NCBI GenBank assembly: GCA_016285055.1
Contig: JAEEPZ010000012.1
Span: forward strand, 1 to 57,614
Source: Prevotella sp.
GTDB taxonomy: Bacteria > Bacteroidota > Bacteroidia > Bacteroidales > Bacteroidaceae
Direction: 5' to 3'
DNA: 57,614 nt
In this document: positions 10,550 through 19,882 of the stretch, in pieces
Numbering within the stretch: position 1 is the first letter of the stretch
Layout: each line of letters opens with the position of its first letter
Translations under genes and position numbers: made by a program
Notes under the pieces: model-generated
Database searches by the model: none
What the model saw: the letters and a program-made list of their open reading frames with translations, nothing else
What the model was told of the DNA's origin: nothing

Positions 10550-11485
10550 ATGCACAAGAGAGTTATTTCGATGGAACCAATGAAGTATGCGAACAACAGC
10601 AACTTCAAGTTGGCTCCCTATTATGCATGGGTTGATGCAGGTGGAAAGAAAGCTGCGTCTTATTATTCACTAAAGTCTTTGCGATTCCTACTTCCTTTAT
10701 TTGAAAAAATAACACATAGAAGTTCCCAAAAGGCCGTATTATGTTTTGCCGAGCCTCCAAGTTTGGACATTGACAGTTTTCCTTGGTGGGGATGTTATGA
10801 AATAATACCTGTATTATGGGATTGTTGGCCAAAATACTGGCACTCTACGGAACAATGGTTTCGTTCACATGATGTCAAATCAGCGATTTTCACCTCATCG
10901 CAGACTGCGGACGAATTTCGTCGGCGTTTTCCCAACATGAACATCCTGACCATCACAGAAGGAATTGACACTATTACTTTTCACGCTGAAAAGCCTTTGT
11001 CGAAACGCAATATTGACATCTTACAGTATGGCCGCGTGGCAAAGCTATGGGGGAGCGTTAATTTTGGCGACGACATACACTCTATCTGTAGCAAAGACGA
11101 GAAAACGCTTTTGCACACTCGCAAAGACCTTGTCAATTCATTGGCCGACTCAAAAATTGTTTTGAGCATTCCACGTTGTGACATGCAGCCGGAATTAGCC
11201 GGAAATATTGAGACGCTAACCCAACGTTACTGGGAATGTATGCTTTCGGGCACAATCATCCTAGGTCGTGCACCAAAAGAACTGACAGACCTGATAGGCT
11301 ATGACCCAACAGTTCATTTGCAGCAAGAATGCATCATAGAACAAGTAAGAAGCATTGTTCGTCATATCGAAGACTATCAGGAACTAGTAGACAGGAACAG
11401 GACTGTGGCTTTGGAAAAAGCAGATTGGAGCCTACGAATAAAAGCTATCATGGAATGGTTACGGGAAATAGGCTATGAGGTTTGA
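10550..11485 (+). CDS. Putative glycosyltransferase (GT-B-like)
   Basis: No textbook motif is complete. The C-terminal half has the glycosyltransferase-like run ITEGIDTITFHA, ILQYGR, and RYWECMLSGTIILGRAPKEL, resembling the donor-site region of GT4-like proteins. It begins after the palindrome-containing gap and is three bases from the next glycosyltransferase gene. The function is inferred mainly from context and this C-terminal pattern. Confidence 0.6.
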   Translation: MHKRVISMEPMKYANNSNFKLAPYYAWVDAGGKKAASYYSLKSLRFLLPLFEKITHRSSQKAVLCFAEPPSLDIDSFPWWGCYEIIPVLWDCWPKYWHSTEQWFRSHDVKSAIFTSSQTADEFRRRFPNMNILTITEGIDTITFHAEKPLSKRNIDILQYGRVAKLWGSVNFGDDIHSICSKDEKTLLHTRKDLVNSLADSKIVLSIPRCDMQPELAGNIETLTQRYWECMLSGTIILGRAPKELTDLIGYDPTVHLQQECIIEQVRSIVRHIEDYQELVDRNRTVALEKADWSLRIKAIMEWLREIGYEV

Positions 11486-11488
11486 AAG

Positions 11489-12658
11489 ATGAGCAGAGAA
11501 CAAAACATAGCATACTTGGCAACATTTCAGAAAATGTACCTAACAAAGGATGTCTTTCTGATTCCTTATTATTTAGCTCGCGCTCAACATGTTCCATTAA
11601 AGATTATCTATGGTAGTAATCAAGGAGATGCAGAATTGCCCAAATGCTATCGGAATGCCGTGTTAGTTGGACATTCAAGAAGAAAAGTATCCAAAACAAA
11701 AGAGATGTTTGACTGGATATTGTATGTCCTACCCTATGCCTCACGAACAAATTCTTTGTTTTTCTGCGGATGCTCTGCCCATCACATGCTACTAACTTGG
11801 ATTCTTCTGAAACTGAACCCAAAGATTTCAATTATTGTGTTTGGAGATATGGAAGAACCTCAGGCTCAAGACTTTTTTGAAACAGGAACAGTATATGGTA
11901 GCGGACTCGCAGCCTGGACAAAACGAAAACTTGCAAATCATTTTTTCAACCATGTGAAGTTTCTTGTAGCCAATGAAAGAGCCTATGGTATAATGCAAAA
12001 GGCTTTCAAAAGGTACAATTGGCAAGGATTGGTTTCTCTTTACCCCTGTTTGGATGATGAACTATTCAACGAATTTGGATTACAGATACGGCCATGGTCA
12101 GAAAAAGAAAACATTATGATTTCTGTGGGAAGAATTGGTAATTATCAAAAGAATACAGACATGCTATTAAAAGCCTTGGGGAAAGTACATCTAAAAGATT
12201 GGAAGGTCTATCTTATTGGACCTTTCACAGATAGTTTTCTTATTGATAAAGGCACCAACATAAATGAATATGCCACATCATTTTTTGACGCCAACCCACA
12301 TTTAATCGGCAAGGTTATCTTTACAGGCTTGATATACGACCAAAAAGAGTTGTTCAACTATTTTCTGAAAGCTAAATTATATTTGTCTTCTGCACGACAT
12401 GAAGGGTTTGCAAATGTATTCAGCCAAGCAGCGGCACTTGGCTGTTATATCATTAGCACAGATGTGGGGGGAGCTAAAACTGCGAGTAACAACTGGCAGT
12501 TTGGAACAAAGATTGAGCAGGAGAATGATGTAGATATGGCCAAAGCAATACAAATGATTATTGATGACGAATCAACCATTCAGAAACGCTCACGACCTGA
12601 CGTCAATGCTTTTCTATATTCACGAGCTATTACGCAGAAGTTAATACCCTGTTTATGA
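11489..12658 (+). CDS. Glycosyltransferase family 4
   Basis: The C-terminal GT-B half is clear. MISVGRIGNYQKNTDMLLKAL is the start of the donor domain. The motif SSARHEGFANVFSQAAALGC followed by ISTDVGGAK is the family 4 nucleotide-sugar binding segment with its paired glutamate positions. It is 389 residues, a normal length. The last bases overlap the next gene by four (ATGA). Expected to transfer a hexose-type residue to the lipid-linked repeat unit. Confidence 0.85.
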   Translation: MSREQNIAYLATFQKMYLTKDVFLIPYYLARAQHVPLKIIYGSNQGDAELPKCYRNAVLVGHSRRKVSKTKEMFDWILYVLPYASRTNSLFFCGCSAHHMLLTWILLKLNPKISIIVFGDMEEPQAQDFFETGTVYGSGLAAWTKRKLANHFFNHVKFLVANERAYGIMQKAFKRYNWQGLVSLYPCLDDELFNEFGLQIRPWSEKENIMISVGRIGNYQKNTDMLLKALGKVHLKDWKVYLIGPFTDSFLIDKGTNINEYATSFFDANPHLIGKVIFTGLIYDQKELFNYFLKAKLYLSSARHEGFANVFSQAAALGCYIISTDVGGAKTASNNWQFGTKIEQENDVDMAKAIQMIIDDESTIQKRSRPDVNAFLYSRAITQKLIPCL

Positions 12659-13428
12659 TACCCAAAACCATACACTATTGTTGGTTCGGACATAATCCAT
12701 TACCAGAACTTGCCCTACGCTGTATTGCGTCATGGAGGAAGTTTTTGCCTAACTACGAAATACGGGAATGGAACGAGGACAACTTCGACGTAAACATCAT
12801 TCCATATACGGCTGAAGCATACAGACAAAAGAAATATGCGTTTGTCAGCGACTATGCGCGGTTCTGGATTCTCTATCACTATGGAGGAATCTATTTCGAT
12901 ACGGACGTGGAGGTGATACGTCCGATGGATGACATAATAGAACGAGGCAACTTCATGGGGTTTGAGGTTGACCCAGACGGATCAAATACGCCTGGCAGGT
13001 ATGCCCCAAAATACGCTTTTGCAGTTGCATTGGGACTTGGATTCGGTATGGACAAGGGGCATCCATTTTTACAACGAATGATGACGTATTATAAAGAATT
13101 GACCTTTGACATATCCCACCTTTCGCCTTGGACTAAAACCATTGTTGCCCATACGACGGAAGTGCTGGTACAGATGGGCCTGCAGAGCAAAAAAGGCATT
13201 CAAAAGGTGGGTGACATAACCATCTATCCACATGAATTCTTTGCGCCCGTCAATGTGATTTCAGGTCGATTGCGTGTCACCAAGAAAACACACAGCATTC
13301 ATTGGTATATGGGATCGTGGAATGAAAGTAAAAAGAAAACGCTGAAGGAACGAATTCGTAGTATTATGCCAGAATGGTTATTTTATATAAACAATAGAAT
13401 CAAGCGCAGAAAATACATAATCAAATGA
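12655..13428 (+). CDS. Glycosyltransferase with DXD sugar-binding motif (GT32-like)
   Basis: The opening MIPKTIHYCWFGHNPLP and the block YARFWILYHYGGIYFDTDVEV are diagnostic for the Gly_transf_sug/GT32-like family, with DTD as the metal-binding motif. At 257 residues it is full length. It overlaps both neighbours by four bases, implying tight translational coupling through the locus. Confidence 0.88.
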   Translation: MIPKTIHYCWFGHNPLPELALRCIASWRKFLPNYEIREWNEDNFDVNIIPYTAEAYRQKKYAFVSDYARFWILYHYGGIYFDTDVEVIRPMDDIIERGNFMGFEVDPDGSNTPGRYAPKYAFAVALGLGFGMDKGHPFLQRMMTYYKELTFDISHLSPWTKTIVAHTTEVLVQMGLQSKKGIQKVGDITIYPHEFFAPVNVISGRLRVTKKTHSIHWYMGSWNESKKKTLKERIRSIMPEWLFYINNRIKRRKYIIK

Positions 13429-14675
13429 ACTCGATTACAAGGTTCTTTACCCTATACTGGATTATCTATTTTCCCACCTGCATCGCGTATAACGACCTGC
13501 CGGGATTTCAAAGCATCGACGAGGTGATGACGGCCCTGCTCATCGTTTATACATTTTATCAAAGGAGGAATCCTGACACCAACGAAGAGCCTTGGAAAGA
13601 GTATTTCACCTTCCTGGGCATCTTGGCTTTCTATGTGGTATATTCTCTCTTCATGCAGGTGAATGTAGCTGGAGCTGTATGGATAGAGTTCGTGCAACAG
13701 ATAAGACCCTATTCCATCATCTTCTGTACATGGATACTGAATCCACAATTTACTGAACGTCAAAAGAAGTGGATGTTGACATCGATGGTCATCACATTGG
13801 CATCATGGATTTATCTCCATCCTGAAACGACACAAAGGGGAGTAGAAGCAGAATTTCCGGTTTTGGGACAGTTGGCTATCAGTACGGGCATGGCATGGTA
13901 TATCTTCACAGAACAGACACGAAAGAATATGCTGATTGCCACTGCCATCGTATTGACAGGTATGCTGGCACCGAAATACAAGTTTATAGGCGAGGTGGTG
14001 TGCTTTATTGCGTTGTTGTTCTTCCTTAAGAAACAGCTCGACTTCAAGTCGCCCAAGACGACCATTGCTGTTGTCTTGCTTATGGCAGTGGTGATAGCAG
14101 TGGTATGGCAGCGCTTCGACATCTATTATATGTCAGGGTGGAGCAATGCAGCCTTGGCACGCCCCATGACCTACAAGACTTCACTACACATTCTATGGGA
14201 CTACTTCCCGCTTGGGCCTGGCATGGGCACCTTTGCTACAAATGGTGCTTGGGTACACTATTCATCGCTTTATTATGACTATCAGTTGAATAGCATTTGG
14301 GGACTCGATGAAGGAGGCGGGTTTATATGCGATGCCTTCTACCCTACATTGTCACAGTATGGCATTGTGGGGGTCGTCCTTTTCTGCATCTTCTGGAAAC
14401 GTAGGCTGAAAGCCATCAACGAGATTGAGGACATGCACTACTACCGAATAGCACTGATGGTTTTCTTCTGCCTTGCCATCGAACAAACGGCCGACACGTC
14501 GTGGCTCTCAGGCAAAGGCATGGGCTACTGCATGCTGTTGGGGTTATGTCTGAATGCCAACAGGAACAACGAATTGGAAGACGAAGAGGAGGACGATAAC
14601 GAATCAGACGAATTAAACGAATTGTCACCAGAAATCACAACAGCCCCAGAAGCCCCAAATGCTCCAATCATATAG
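13425..14675 (+). CDS. Wzy-like polysaccharide polymerase / O-antigen ligase family membrane protein
   Basis: About ten hydrophobic helices are separated by a large periplasmic loop containing HILWDYFPLGPGMGTF, the pattern of O-antigen ligase/Wzy polymerase proteins. The C-terminus carries a strongly acidic tail (EDEEEDDNESDELNEL), an unusual cytoplasmic extension. It is the only polymerase candidate in the locus, so it probably joins flipped repeat units under control of the Wzc-like protein. Confidence 0.8.
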   Translation: MNSITRFFTLYWIIYFPTCIAYNDLPGFQSIDEVMTALLIVYTFYQRRNPDTNEEPWKEYFTFLGILAFYVVYSLFMQVNVAGAVWIEFVQQIRPYSIIFCTWILNPQFTERQKKWMLTSMVITLASWIYLHPETTQRGVEAEFPVLGQLAISTGMAWYIFTEQTRKNMLIATAIVLTGMLAPKYKFIGEVVCFIALLFFLKKQLDFKSPKTTIAVVLLMAVVIAVVWQRFDIYYMSGWSNAALARPMTYKTSLHILWDYFPLGPGMGTFATNGAWVHYSSLYYDYQLNSIWGLDEGGGFICDAFYPTLSQYGIVGVVLFCIFWKRRLKAINEIEDMHYYRIALMVFFCLAIEQTADTSWLSGKGMGYCMLLGLCLNANRNNELEDEEEDDNESDELNELSPEITTAPEAPNAPII

Positions 14676-14676
14676 G

Positions 14677-15237
14677 ATGAAAACATACGAGTTGCTGGCT
14701 AAAATTAGCTTGGTACCAAGCTATCTGTGGGATAAGCTCTGGAGTCCGATTTGGAAACGGGCAATGCACCACTGTGGTAAAGGAGTCTACTTGCGCCCGA
14801 TGTCGTCTGACATCAAAGGACTGAAGAACCTGTCTGTAGGCGATGGGACGTCCATTCCGAAAGGGAGCACGTTCTATTGTACGAAAGCCACTCTGACCAT
14901 AGGGCGAAAAGTAGTCTTCGGCCCCCATCCCACCATAATTACTGGCGACCACCGATCAGATCTCATTGGCAAATACATCATCGATATAACTGTAGAAGAC
15001 AAATTGCCCGAAAACGATGCCCCTGTGGTCATCGAAGACGATGTGTGGTGCGGTGCCAACGTTACCATTCTGAAAGGTGTAACTATCGGCCATGGCAGTA
15101 TCATCGCTGCCGGAGCAGTGGTGACACAATCGTTTCCACCCTATTCCATCATCGGCGGCGTACCTGCCAAACTCATTAAGATGCGCTTTACCGAAGAACA
15201 GGCCAAGGAAAACGACAGGTTGCTCTATGGAGAATAA
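14677..15237 (+). CDS. Hexapeptide-repeat acyltransferase (LbetaH / maltose O-acetyltransferase-like)
   Basis: The C-terminal half has left-handed beta-helix repeats (VIEDDVWCGANVTILKGVTIGHGSIIAAGAVVT) and the closing GGVPAKLIKMRF typical of sugar O-acetyltransferases. It would decorate a sugar of the repeat unit with an acyl group. The ATG at 14677 (MKTYELLAKI) overlaps the polymerase region only at its boundary; an in-frame ATG at 14659 lies inside the preceding gene. Confidence 0.87.
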   Translation: MKTYELLAKISLVPSYLWDKLWSPIWKRAMHHCGKGVYLRPMSSDIKGLKNLSVGDGTSIPKGSTFYCTKATLTIGRKVVFGPHPTIITGDHRSDLIGKYIIDITVEDKLPENDAPVVIEDDVWCGANVTILKGVTIGHGSIIAAGAVVTQSFPPYSIIGGVPAKLIKMRFTEEQAKENDRLLYGE

Positions 15238-16303
15238 GCGAGTGTTGGTCGTCGGTTCCGCCGAGCAGAGTGCTGGCGGCGTGGCTTCGGTCATTCGGTT
15301 GATGAAGAAGATGCCCGCATGGAAAGAATTCAACTGCTATTGGCTCGGCACGCAGATTCAACGCAACTATCTGTGGAAACTGTGGTACGCAGTGAAAGCC
15401 AACATCTTGGCGCTGTTTATTATTTGGCGGTACGACATCGTGCATTTCCATACCGTTCCCGACAGGATCTGCCTCATCATCCAGATGCCTATATTCCTGC
15501 TGGCACTATTAGGAAGGAAACACATCATCATGCACATCCACATGGGCAACCAGTTGAAAGACCACACACGAAACAGGCTGTTCCTGTGGTGTCTGAAGCA
15601 GGCAGACCTTATCATCCTTTTAGCAAAGAAGTGGCAGAAGCTGTACCAAGAGATGTACGCAGACATCACTACGCCCACTACAGTATTATATAACGCCTGC
15701 GAGGAAGTGCCGGAAGTGCCCTTTGAAGAGAAAGAGAAAGTCATCATCATGGCGGCCTACTTCAATGACAATAAGGCTCCGGACCTATTGCTGAAAGCAT
15801 GGCAAAAGATAGGAAGACGGCATCCAGACTGGAGAGTGTATATGCTGGGCAATGGTGAAGTGGAGCGTTATCAGCGAATGGCAAAAGAGATGGGGTTGGC
15901 AGACACTGTAACGTTTACAGGATATATCGTCGGAAAAGAAAAAGAAGAATTCTTCCGCAAGGCCAGCATATTGTGCATGTGCTCCTACGAGGAAGGATTC
16001 CCTATGGTGGTTTTGGAAGCGTGGGCATACGGCGTCTGTGTGGTCACAACACCCGTAGGCGGTTTACCTGACGTGCTGGAGGATAGCCGTAACGCATTGA
16101 TTTTTGATTTCGGCAATTGGGAAGGCATGGCAGATAGACTCTCATACATCATAGAGCATGAAGAAACACGAAAAGACATGGCTAATTATTCCAGAAAATT
16201 TGTATATGAACAATTTTCAGCAGACACAATTAATGATGGAATGACTACCATTTACCACTCCCTGAAAAGCAAAGAACAAGATAATTGTAGTTCATCTACC
16301 TGA
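15227..16303 (+). CDS. Glycosyltransferase family 4
   Basis: A complete GT-B enzyme. The N-terminal acceptor domain begins RVLVVGSAEQSAGGVASVIR. The donor-domain segment is VIIMAAYFNDNKAPDLLLKAW, and the GT4 signature is CMCSYEEGFPMVVLEAWAYG then TTPVGGLPDVL. It overlaps the acyltransferase gene by 11 bases. Expected to act on the lipid-linked intermediate at the inner face of the inner membrane. Confidence 0.88.
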   Translation: MENKRVLVVGSAEQSAGGVASVIRLMKKMPAWKEFNCYWLGTQIQRNYLWKLWYAVKANILALFIIWRYDIVHFHTVPDRICLIIQMPIFLLALLGRKHIIMHIHMGNQLKDHTRNRLFLWCLKQADLIILLAKKWQKLYQEMYADITTPTTVLYNACEEVPEVPFEEKEKVIIMAAYFNDNKAPDLLLKAWQKIGRRHPDWRVYMLGNGEVERYQRMAKEMGLADTVTFTGYIVGKEKEEFFRKASILCMCSYEEGFPMVVLEAWAYGVCVVTTPVGGLPDVLEDSRNALIFDFGNWEGMADRLSYIIEHEETRKDMANYSRKFVYEQFSADTINDGMTTIYHSLKSKEQDNCSSST

Positions 16304-16371
16304 TGCACTCCAGCAAATCATCCAAAGATAATATTGGAGGTTCAAAAAAATAGTTGTTTAGATTATATACA

Positions 16372-17637
16372 ATGAAGGTATTAGTTAGTGCATACGCATG
16401 CTCACCAAATATGGGCAGTGAGCCAGGGATGGGGTGGAACTGGTGCGTGAACCTAGCAAGCCATTGCGAACTACACATTATAACGGAAGGTGAGTTCCGA
16501 GACAAGATTGAGGAAATGGTTCCGACGTTAGTTCAGGGTGCAAACATGCATTTCTATTATCTTCCTGTTACGGAGAAAGTCAGGCGGATGTGTTGGAACC
16601 AAGGCGACTGGCGTTTCTACTATTACTACAGGAAATGGCAGAAAAAGACTTTGGAGTTGGCAAGGAAGATTTGCGAAGATGAGGCTATAGACATTCTGCA
16701 TCAACTAAACATGATTGGGTTCCGTGAACCTGGATATTTGTGGGAAATAAGCAAAGAAACTGGTATCCCGTTTGTGTGGGGACCTATAGGCGGTTTGAAA
16801 CAATTTCCCATGCAATACACCGAAGGGGCATCGTGGAAAATGAAGACTTTCATGCTCATCAAGAACCGTCTAAACACATGGCAAATCAAGCATAGCTGGA
16901 GGGTAGGTTTAGCCATGAAACAGGCATCCTTGCTTATTTCAGCCATTCCTGATTCAAATAAGGCAATAAAAAAACACAAACACTTGGAATCTATAATTAT
17001 CCCAGAAACAGGAACAATCGTTGAAACCTATCCTATTGCCAATCGGGAAAGATTCTTGAATGATTCGTTGACAATCATCTGGGTCGGGAAATTTGATTTC
17101 AGGAAAAGATTAGACTTAGCGATCAAGGCCATTGCAACTGTTGCAAACAGAAAACTCATGCTCAAAGTATTTGGAACTGGAAGCAAGGAACAAGAAGAAT
17201 ACGCTAAGGAGTTATCCAAACAAGTGGGTATAGAGGACAGGATACAATGGATGGGTAGTTGCCCAAACAAACAAGTGATAGAGGAAATGAGAAATGCAGA
17301 CTTGTTCCTATTCACAAGTGTTAACGAAGACACTTCAACTGTTGTTTTAGAAGCCATCAGTAATCGTCTCCCCGTGCTATGCTTTGACACTTGCGGCATG
17401 TCTGCTGTCATCACAGAACAAGTGGGAATAAAAATCCCCCTGTCTACCCCCGAACAATCTATCAAAGACTTTGCAAACAGAATAGCATACCTCTATGACC
17501 ATCGCAACACTTTAGTGGCAATGTCACAAAACTGTCAGCAAAGAGCAGAAGAACTATCGTGGGAAAACAAAGCCAAAAAGATGATGTCGCTGTATGAGGA
17601 TGTGCTGAAGAACAAAAACAATGCTCAAACTCTCTGA
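16372..17637 (+). CDS. Glycosyltransferase family 4
   Basis: The N-terminus VLVSAYACSPNMGSEPGMGWNW is the classic GT4 acceptor-domain opening. The donor side reads IIWVGKFDFRKRLDLAIKA and LFLFTSVNEDTSTVVLEAISNRLPVLC. The chosen start is ATG 16372; an in-frame ATG at 16354 would add six unlikely residues. It is AT-rich relative to the genes after it. A 68-base gap separates it from the previous gene, and its end overlaps the next gene by 17 bases. Confidence 0.88.
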   Translation: MKVLVSAYACSPNMGSEPGMGWNWCVNLASHCELHIITEGEFRDKIEEMVPTLVQGANMHFYYLPVTEKVRRMCWNQGDWRFYYYYRKWQKKTLELARKICEDEAIDILHQLNMIGFREPGYLWEISKETGIPFVWGPIGGLKQFPMQYTEGASWKMKTFMLIKNRLNTWQIKHSWRVGLAMKQASLLISAIPDSNKAIKKHKHLESIIIPETGTIVETYPIANRERFLNDSLTIIWVGKFDFRKRLDLAIKAIATVANRKLMLKVFGTGSKEQEEYAKELSKQVGIEDRIQWMGSCPNKQVIEEMRNADLFLFTSVNEDTSTVVLEAISNRLPVLCFDTCGMSAVITEQVGIKIPLSTPEQSIKDFANRIAYLYDHRNTLVAMSQNCQQRAEELSWENKAKKMMSLYEDVLKNKNNAQTL

Positions 17638-18373
17638 ACTATATTTGGTGGGCTCCAAGGACGAACTGGGCATGATTCCTGAGGGCAAGGTGCTCATCAA
17701 CACCATCAATGCGCACTCATATAATGTGGCGCAGAAGGATGCGGCATTTGCAGAGGCTTTGACCAAGGGCGATTACCTGATTCCCGACGGGGCCAGCATC
17801 GTGAAGGTCTGCCGATGGACGAAGGCAAAGTCGCAGCCGAAGGAGAGAATCGCCGGATGGGATCTTTACACCTTCGAAATGCAAAGGCTAAACGATAAAG
17901 GGAAAAAGGGAAATGACAAAGAGCGAGTGATGTTCATGGGCAGCTCAGACACGGTGCTGGAAAAGATACGGCAGAGGGCAGCGGTGGACTATCCAAACAT
18001 TGAGGTCGTCACCTATTCGCCTCCTTACAAGGCAGAGTTCTCCGACGAGGACAACGCGGCCATCGTCAAAGCCATCAACGAGGCTTGCCCTGACCTGCTG
18101 TGGATAGGCATGACCGCGCCCAAACAGGAGAAATGGGTGTGGCAGCACTGGAGCGAGCTCGACATCCACTGCCATGTGGGCACCATCGGTGCGGTGTTCG
18201 ATTTCTATGCAGGCACTGCGAAGCGGGCTCCATTGTGGTGTCAGCAGCACTCGATGGAATGGCTCTACCGCCTGCTGAAGGAACCAAAGCGCATGTGGCG
18301 CAGATACCTGCTGGGCAACCCACTCTTCATCATCAACGTGCTGAGGGAACGCACAGCCAAGAAAACAAGATAA
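17621..18373 (+). CDS. WecG/TagA/CpsF-family glycosyltransferase
   Basis: The family blocks are present in order: INTINAHSYNVAQKD, GDYLIPDGASIVKVCRW, VMFMGSSDTVLEKI, DLLWIGMTAPKQEKWVWQH and VGTIGAVFDFYAGTAKRAP. These enzymes add the second sugar to an undecaprenyl-diphospho-sugar, as in N-acetylmannosamine transfer. Placement beside the initiating transferase supports acting as the second step. A short basic stretch (about residues 85-97, NDKGKKGNDKE) looks like an extra loop. GC content returns to the high level here. Confidence 0.9.
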   Translation: MLKLSELYLVGSKDELGMIPEGKVLINTINAHSYNVAQKDAAFAEALTKGDYLIPDGASIVKVCRWTKAKSQPKERIAGWDLYTFEMQRLNDKGKKGNDKERVMFMGSSDTVLEKIRQRAAVDYPNIEVVTYSPPYKAEFSDEDNAAIVKAINEACPDLLWIGMTAPKQEKWVWQHWSELDIHCHVGTIGAVFDFYAGTAKRAPLWCQQHSMEWLYRLLKEPKRMWRRYLLGNPLFIINVLRERTAKKTR

Positions 18374-18380
18374 CACACAC

Positions 18381-19823
18381 ATGACTCGGCGAAACAACCA
18401 AACAAACACGCTCATCAAACGGATAGTTATCGTAGGCGATCTGCTGCTGCTCAACGGACTGCTGTTGATCTTCCGTTGGTTGCATCCTGCCATGAGCCAA
18501 TGGAGCAATAACATCACTGAGGTGTTCTGGCTGGTATGCAACATGGCGATGCTGTTGGCTCAGTGGAAGTTCAGCACCATCATACATCTGCGACTGGTGT
18601 CTGGCGGCGACATCCTGCGCAGAGTGTGCGAGCTAATCATTGCGCAGACCACCATCGCCTATATCGTGATGAAAGCAGTGGAGATGTCGGTACCCGTGGG
18701 CAAACTGTTGTTGCTGATGGGGCTCAGCATGATTGTTCTTCTCATCACAGTGCGCCTCTTCGAGCGTTATGCCATCAAACGCTTCCGCCAGGCGGGCATG
18801 AACACCCGGACAGTGTCGTTCATCGGTGCTGATCCTGCACTCGCCACGCTATACAACAGGCTGGACACAGACACCACCCTGGGCTATCGTGTGAAGGGAT
18901 ACTATGCAGACACGGAGCTTAGCTTTGAAGGCAATCTTAACGACAGCGAGAGCAAAAGCAGAGAGAGTGCTTTCTTGCGGTTAGGGTCGAAGCTCAAGCT
19001 GATGGAGGACGTCAAAGCAGACAAGGTGCTTGACCTGGGCGATGAGGTATATGTCTGTCTACCGCGAACCGAACGCGAAGAAATACGGGTGCTGTCCGAC
19101 TACTGCGACCGCCACGTCATACATTTCTATTATTTACCAGCCACGGAGGACAGGCTAGACCTGAACCTGAAACGCGAGTTCCTCGACGACATGGAGGTGT
19201 TCACCACCCACGAGGTGCCTTTGGAGAACATTGTCAACAGAGTGATGAAGCGTGGGTTCGACATCGTTGTTTCATTCCTTGTCCTGCTCTGTATTCTGCC
19301 ACTGCTGCCTTTCATCGCCCTCCTCATCGTCATGCAGAGCCCCGGTCCCGTCTTCTTCCGTCAGCAGCGCACGGGCATCAATGGCAAGGTATTCATGTGC
19401 TACAAGTTCCGCTCCATGCACACCAACCAAGAGGCTGACAGGCTGCAGGCCACTGAAGACGACCCAAGGAAGTTCCCCTTCGGCAGCTTTATGCGAAAAT
19501 ACAACATCGACGAGCTACCGCAATTCTGGAATGTGCTGACGGGCAACATGAGTATCGTGGGACCACGGCCTCACATGCTGCTGCATACCCAGCAATATTC
19601 ACAATTGATTGGTTCCTACATGGTGCGCCACTTCGTAAAGCCTGGCATCACCGGCTGGGCACAGGTGACGGGATTCCGCGGCGAGACGAAGGAATTGTGG
19701 CAGATGGAAGAACGCGTGAAGCGCGACATCTGGTACATCGAGAACTGGAGCATCTGGCTCGACCTGCGCATCATCTGGATAACCATAAAGAGCCTCTTCA
19801 TTCACGACGAGCACGCCTACTAA
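18381..19823 (+). CDS. Undecaprenyl-phosphate sugar phosphotransferase (WcaJ-type initiating enzyme)
   Basis: Four to five N-terminal membrane helices are followed by a CoA-binding-like middle domain and a C-terminal bacterial sugar transferase domain. That domain shows MKRGFDIVVSF, SPGPVFFRQQRTGINGKVF, NIDELPQFWNVLTGNMSIVG, PRPHM and KPGITGWAQV. The enzyme loads the first sugar-1-phosphate on undecaprenyl phosphate, starting the repeat unit. It is the last gene of the locus, eight bases after the WecG-type gene. Confidence 0.92.
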   Translation: MTRRNNQTNTLIKRIVIVGDLLLLNGLLLIFRWLHPAMSQWSNNITEVFWLVCNMAMLLAQWKFSTIIHLRLVSGGDILRRVCELIIAQTTIAYIVMKAVEMSVPVGKLLLLMGLSMIVLLITVRLFERYAIKRFRQAGMNTRTVSFIGADPALATLYNRLDTDTTLGYRVKGYYADTELSFEGNLNDSESKSRESAFLRLGSKLKLMEDVKADKVLDLGDEVYVCLPRTEREEIRVLSDYCDRHVIHFYYLPATEDRLDLNLKREFLDDMEVFTTHEVPLENIVNRVMKRGFDIVVSFLVLLCILPLLPFIALLIVMQSPGPVFFRQQRTGINGKVFMCYKFRSMHTNQEADRLQATEDDPRKFPFGSFMRKYNIDELPQFWNVLTGNMSIVGPRPHMLLHTQQYSQLIGSYMVRHFVKPGITGWAQVTGFRGETKELWQMEERVKRDIWYIENWSIWLDLRIIWITIKSLFIHDEHAY

Positions 19824-19882
19824 GGTCTGCGGGCAAGCTGTAGCAGTCCGCCCTGCAAGTCGAGGGCGTGACAAAGGCGTTT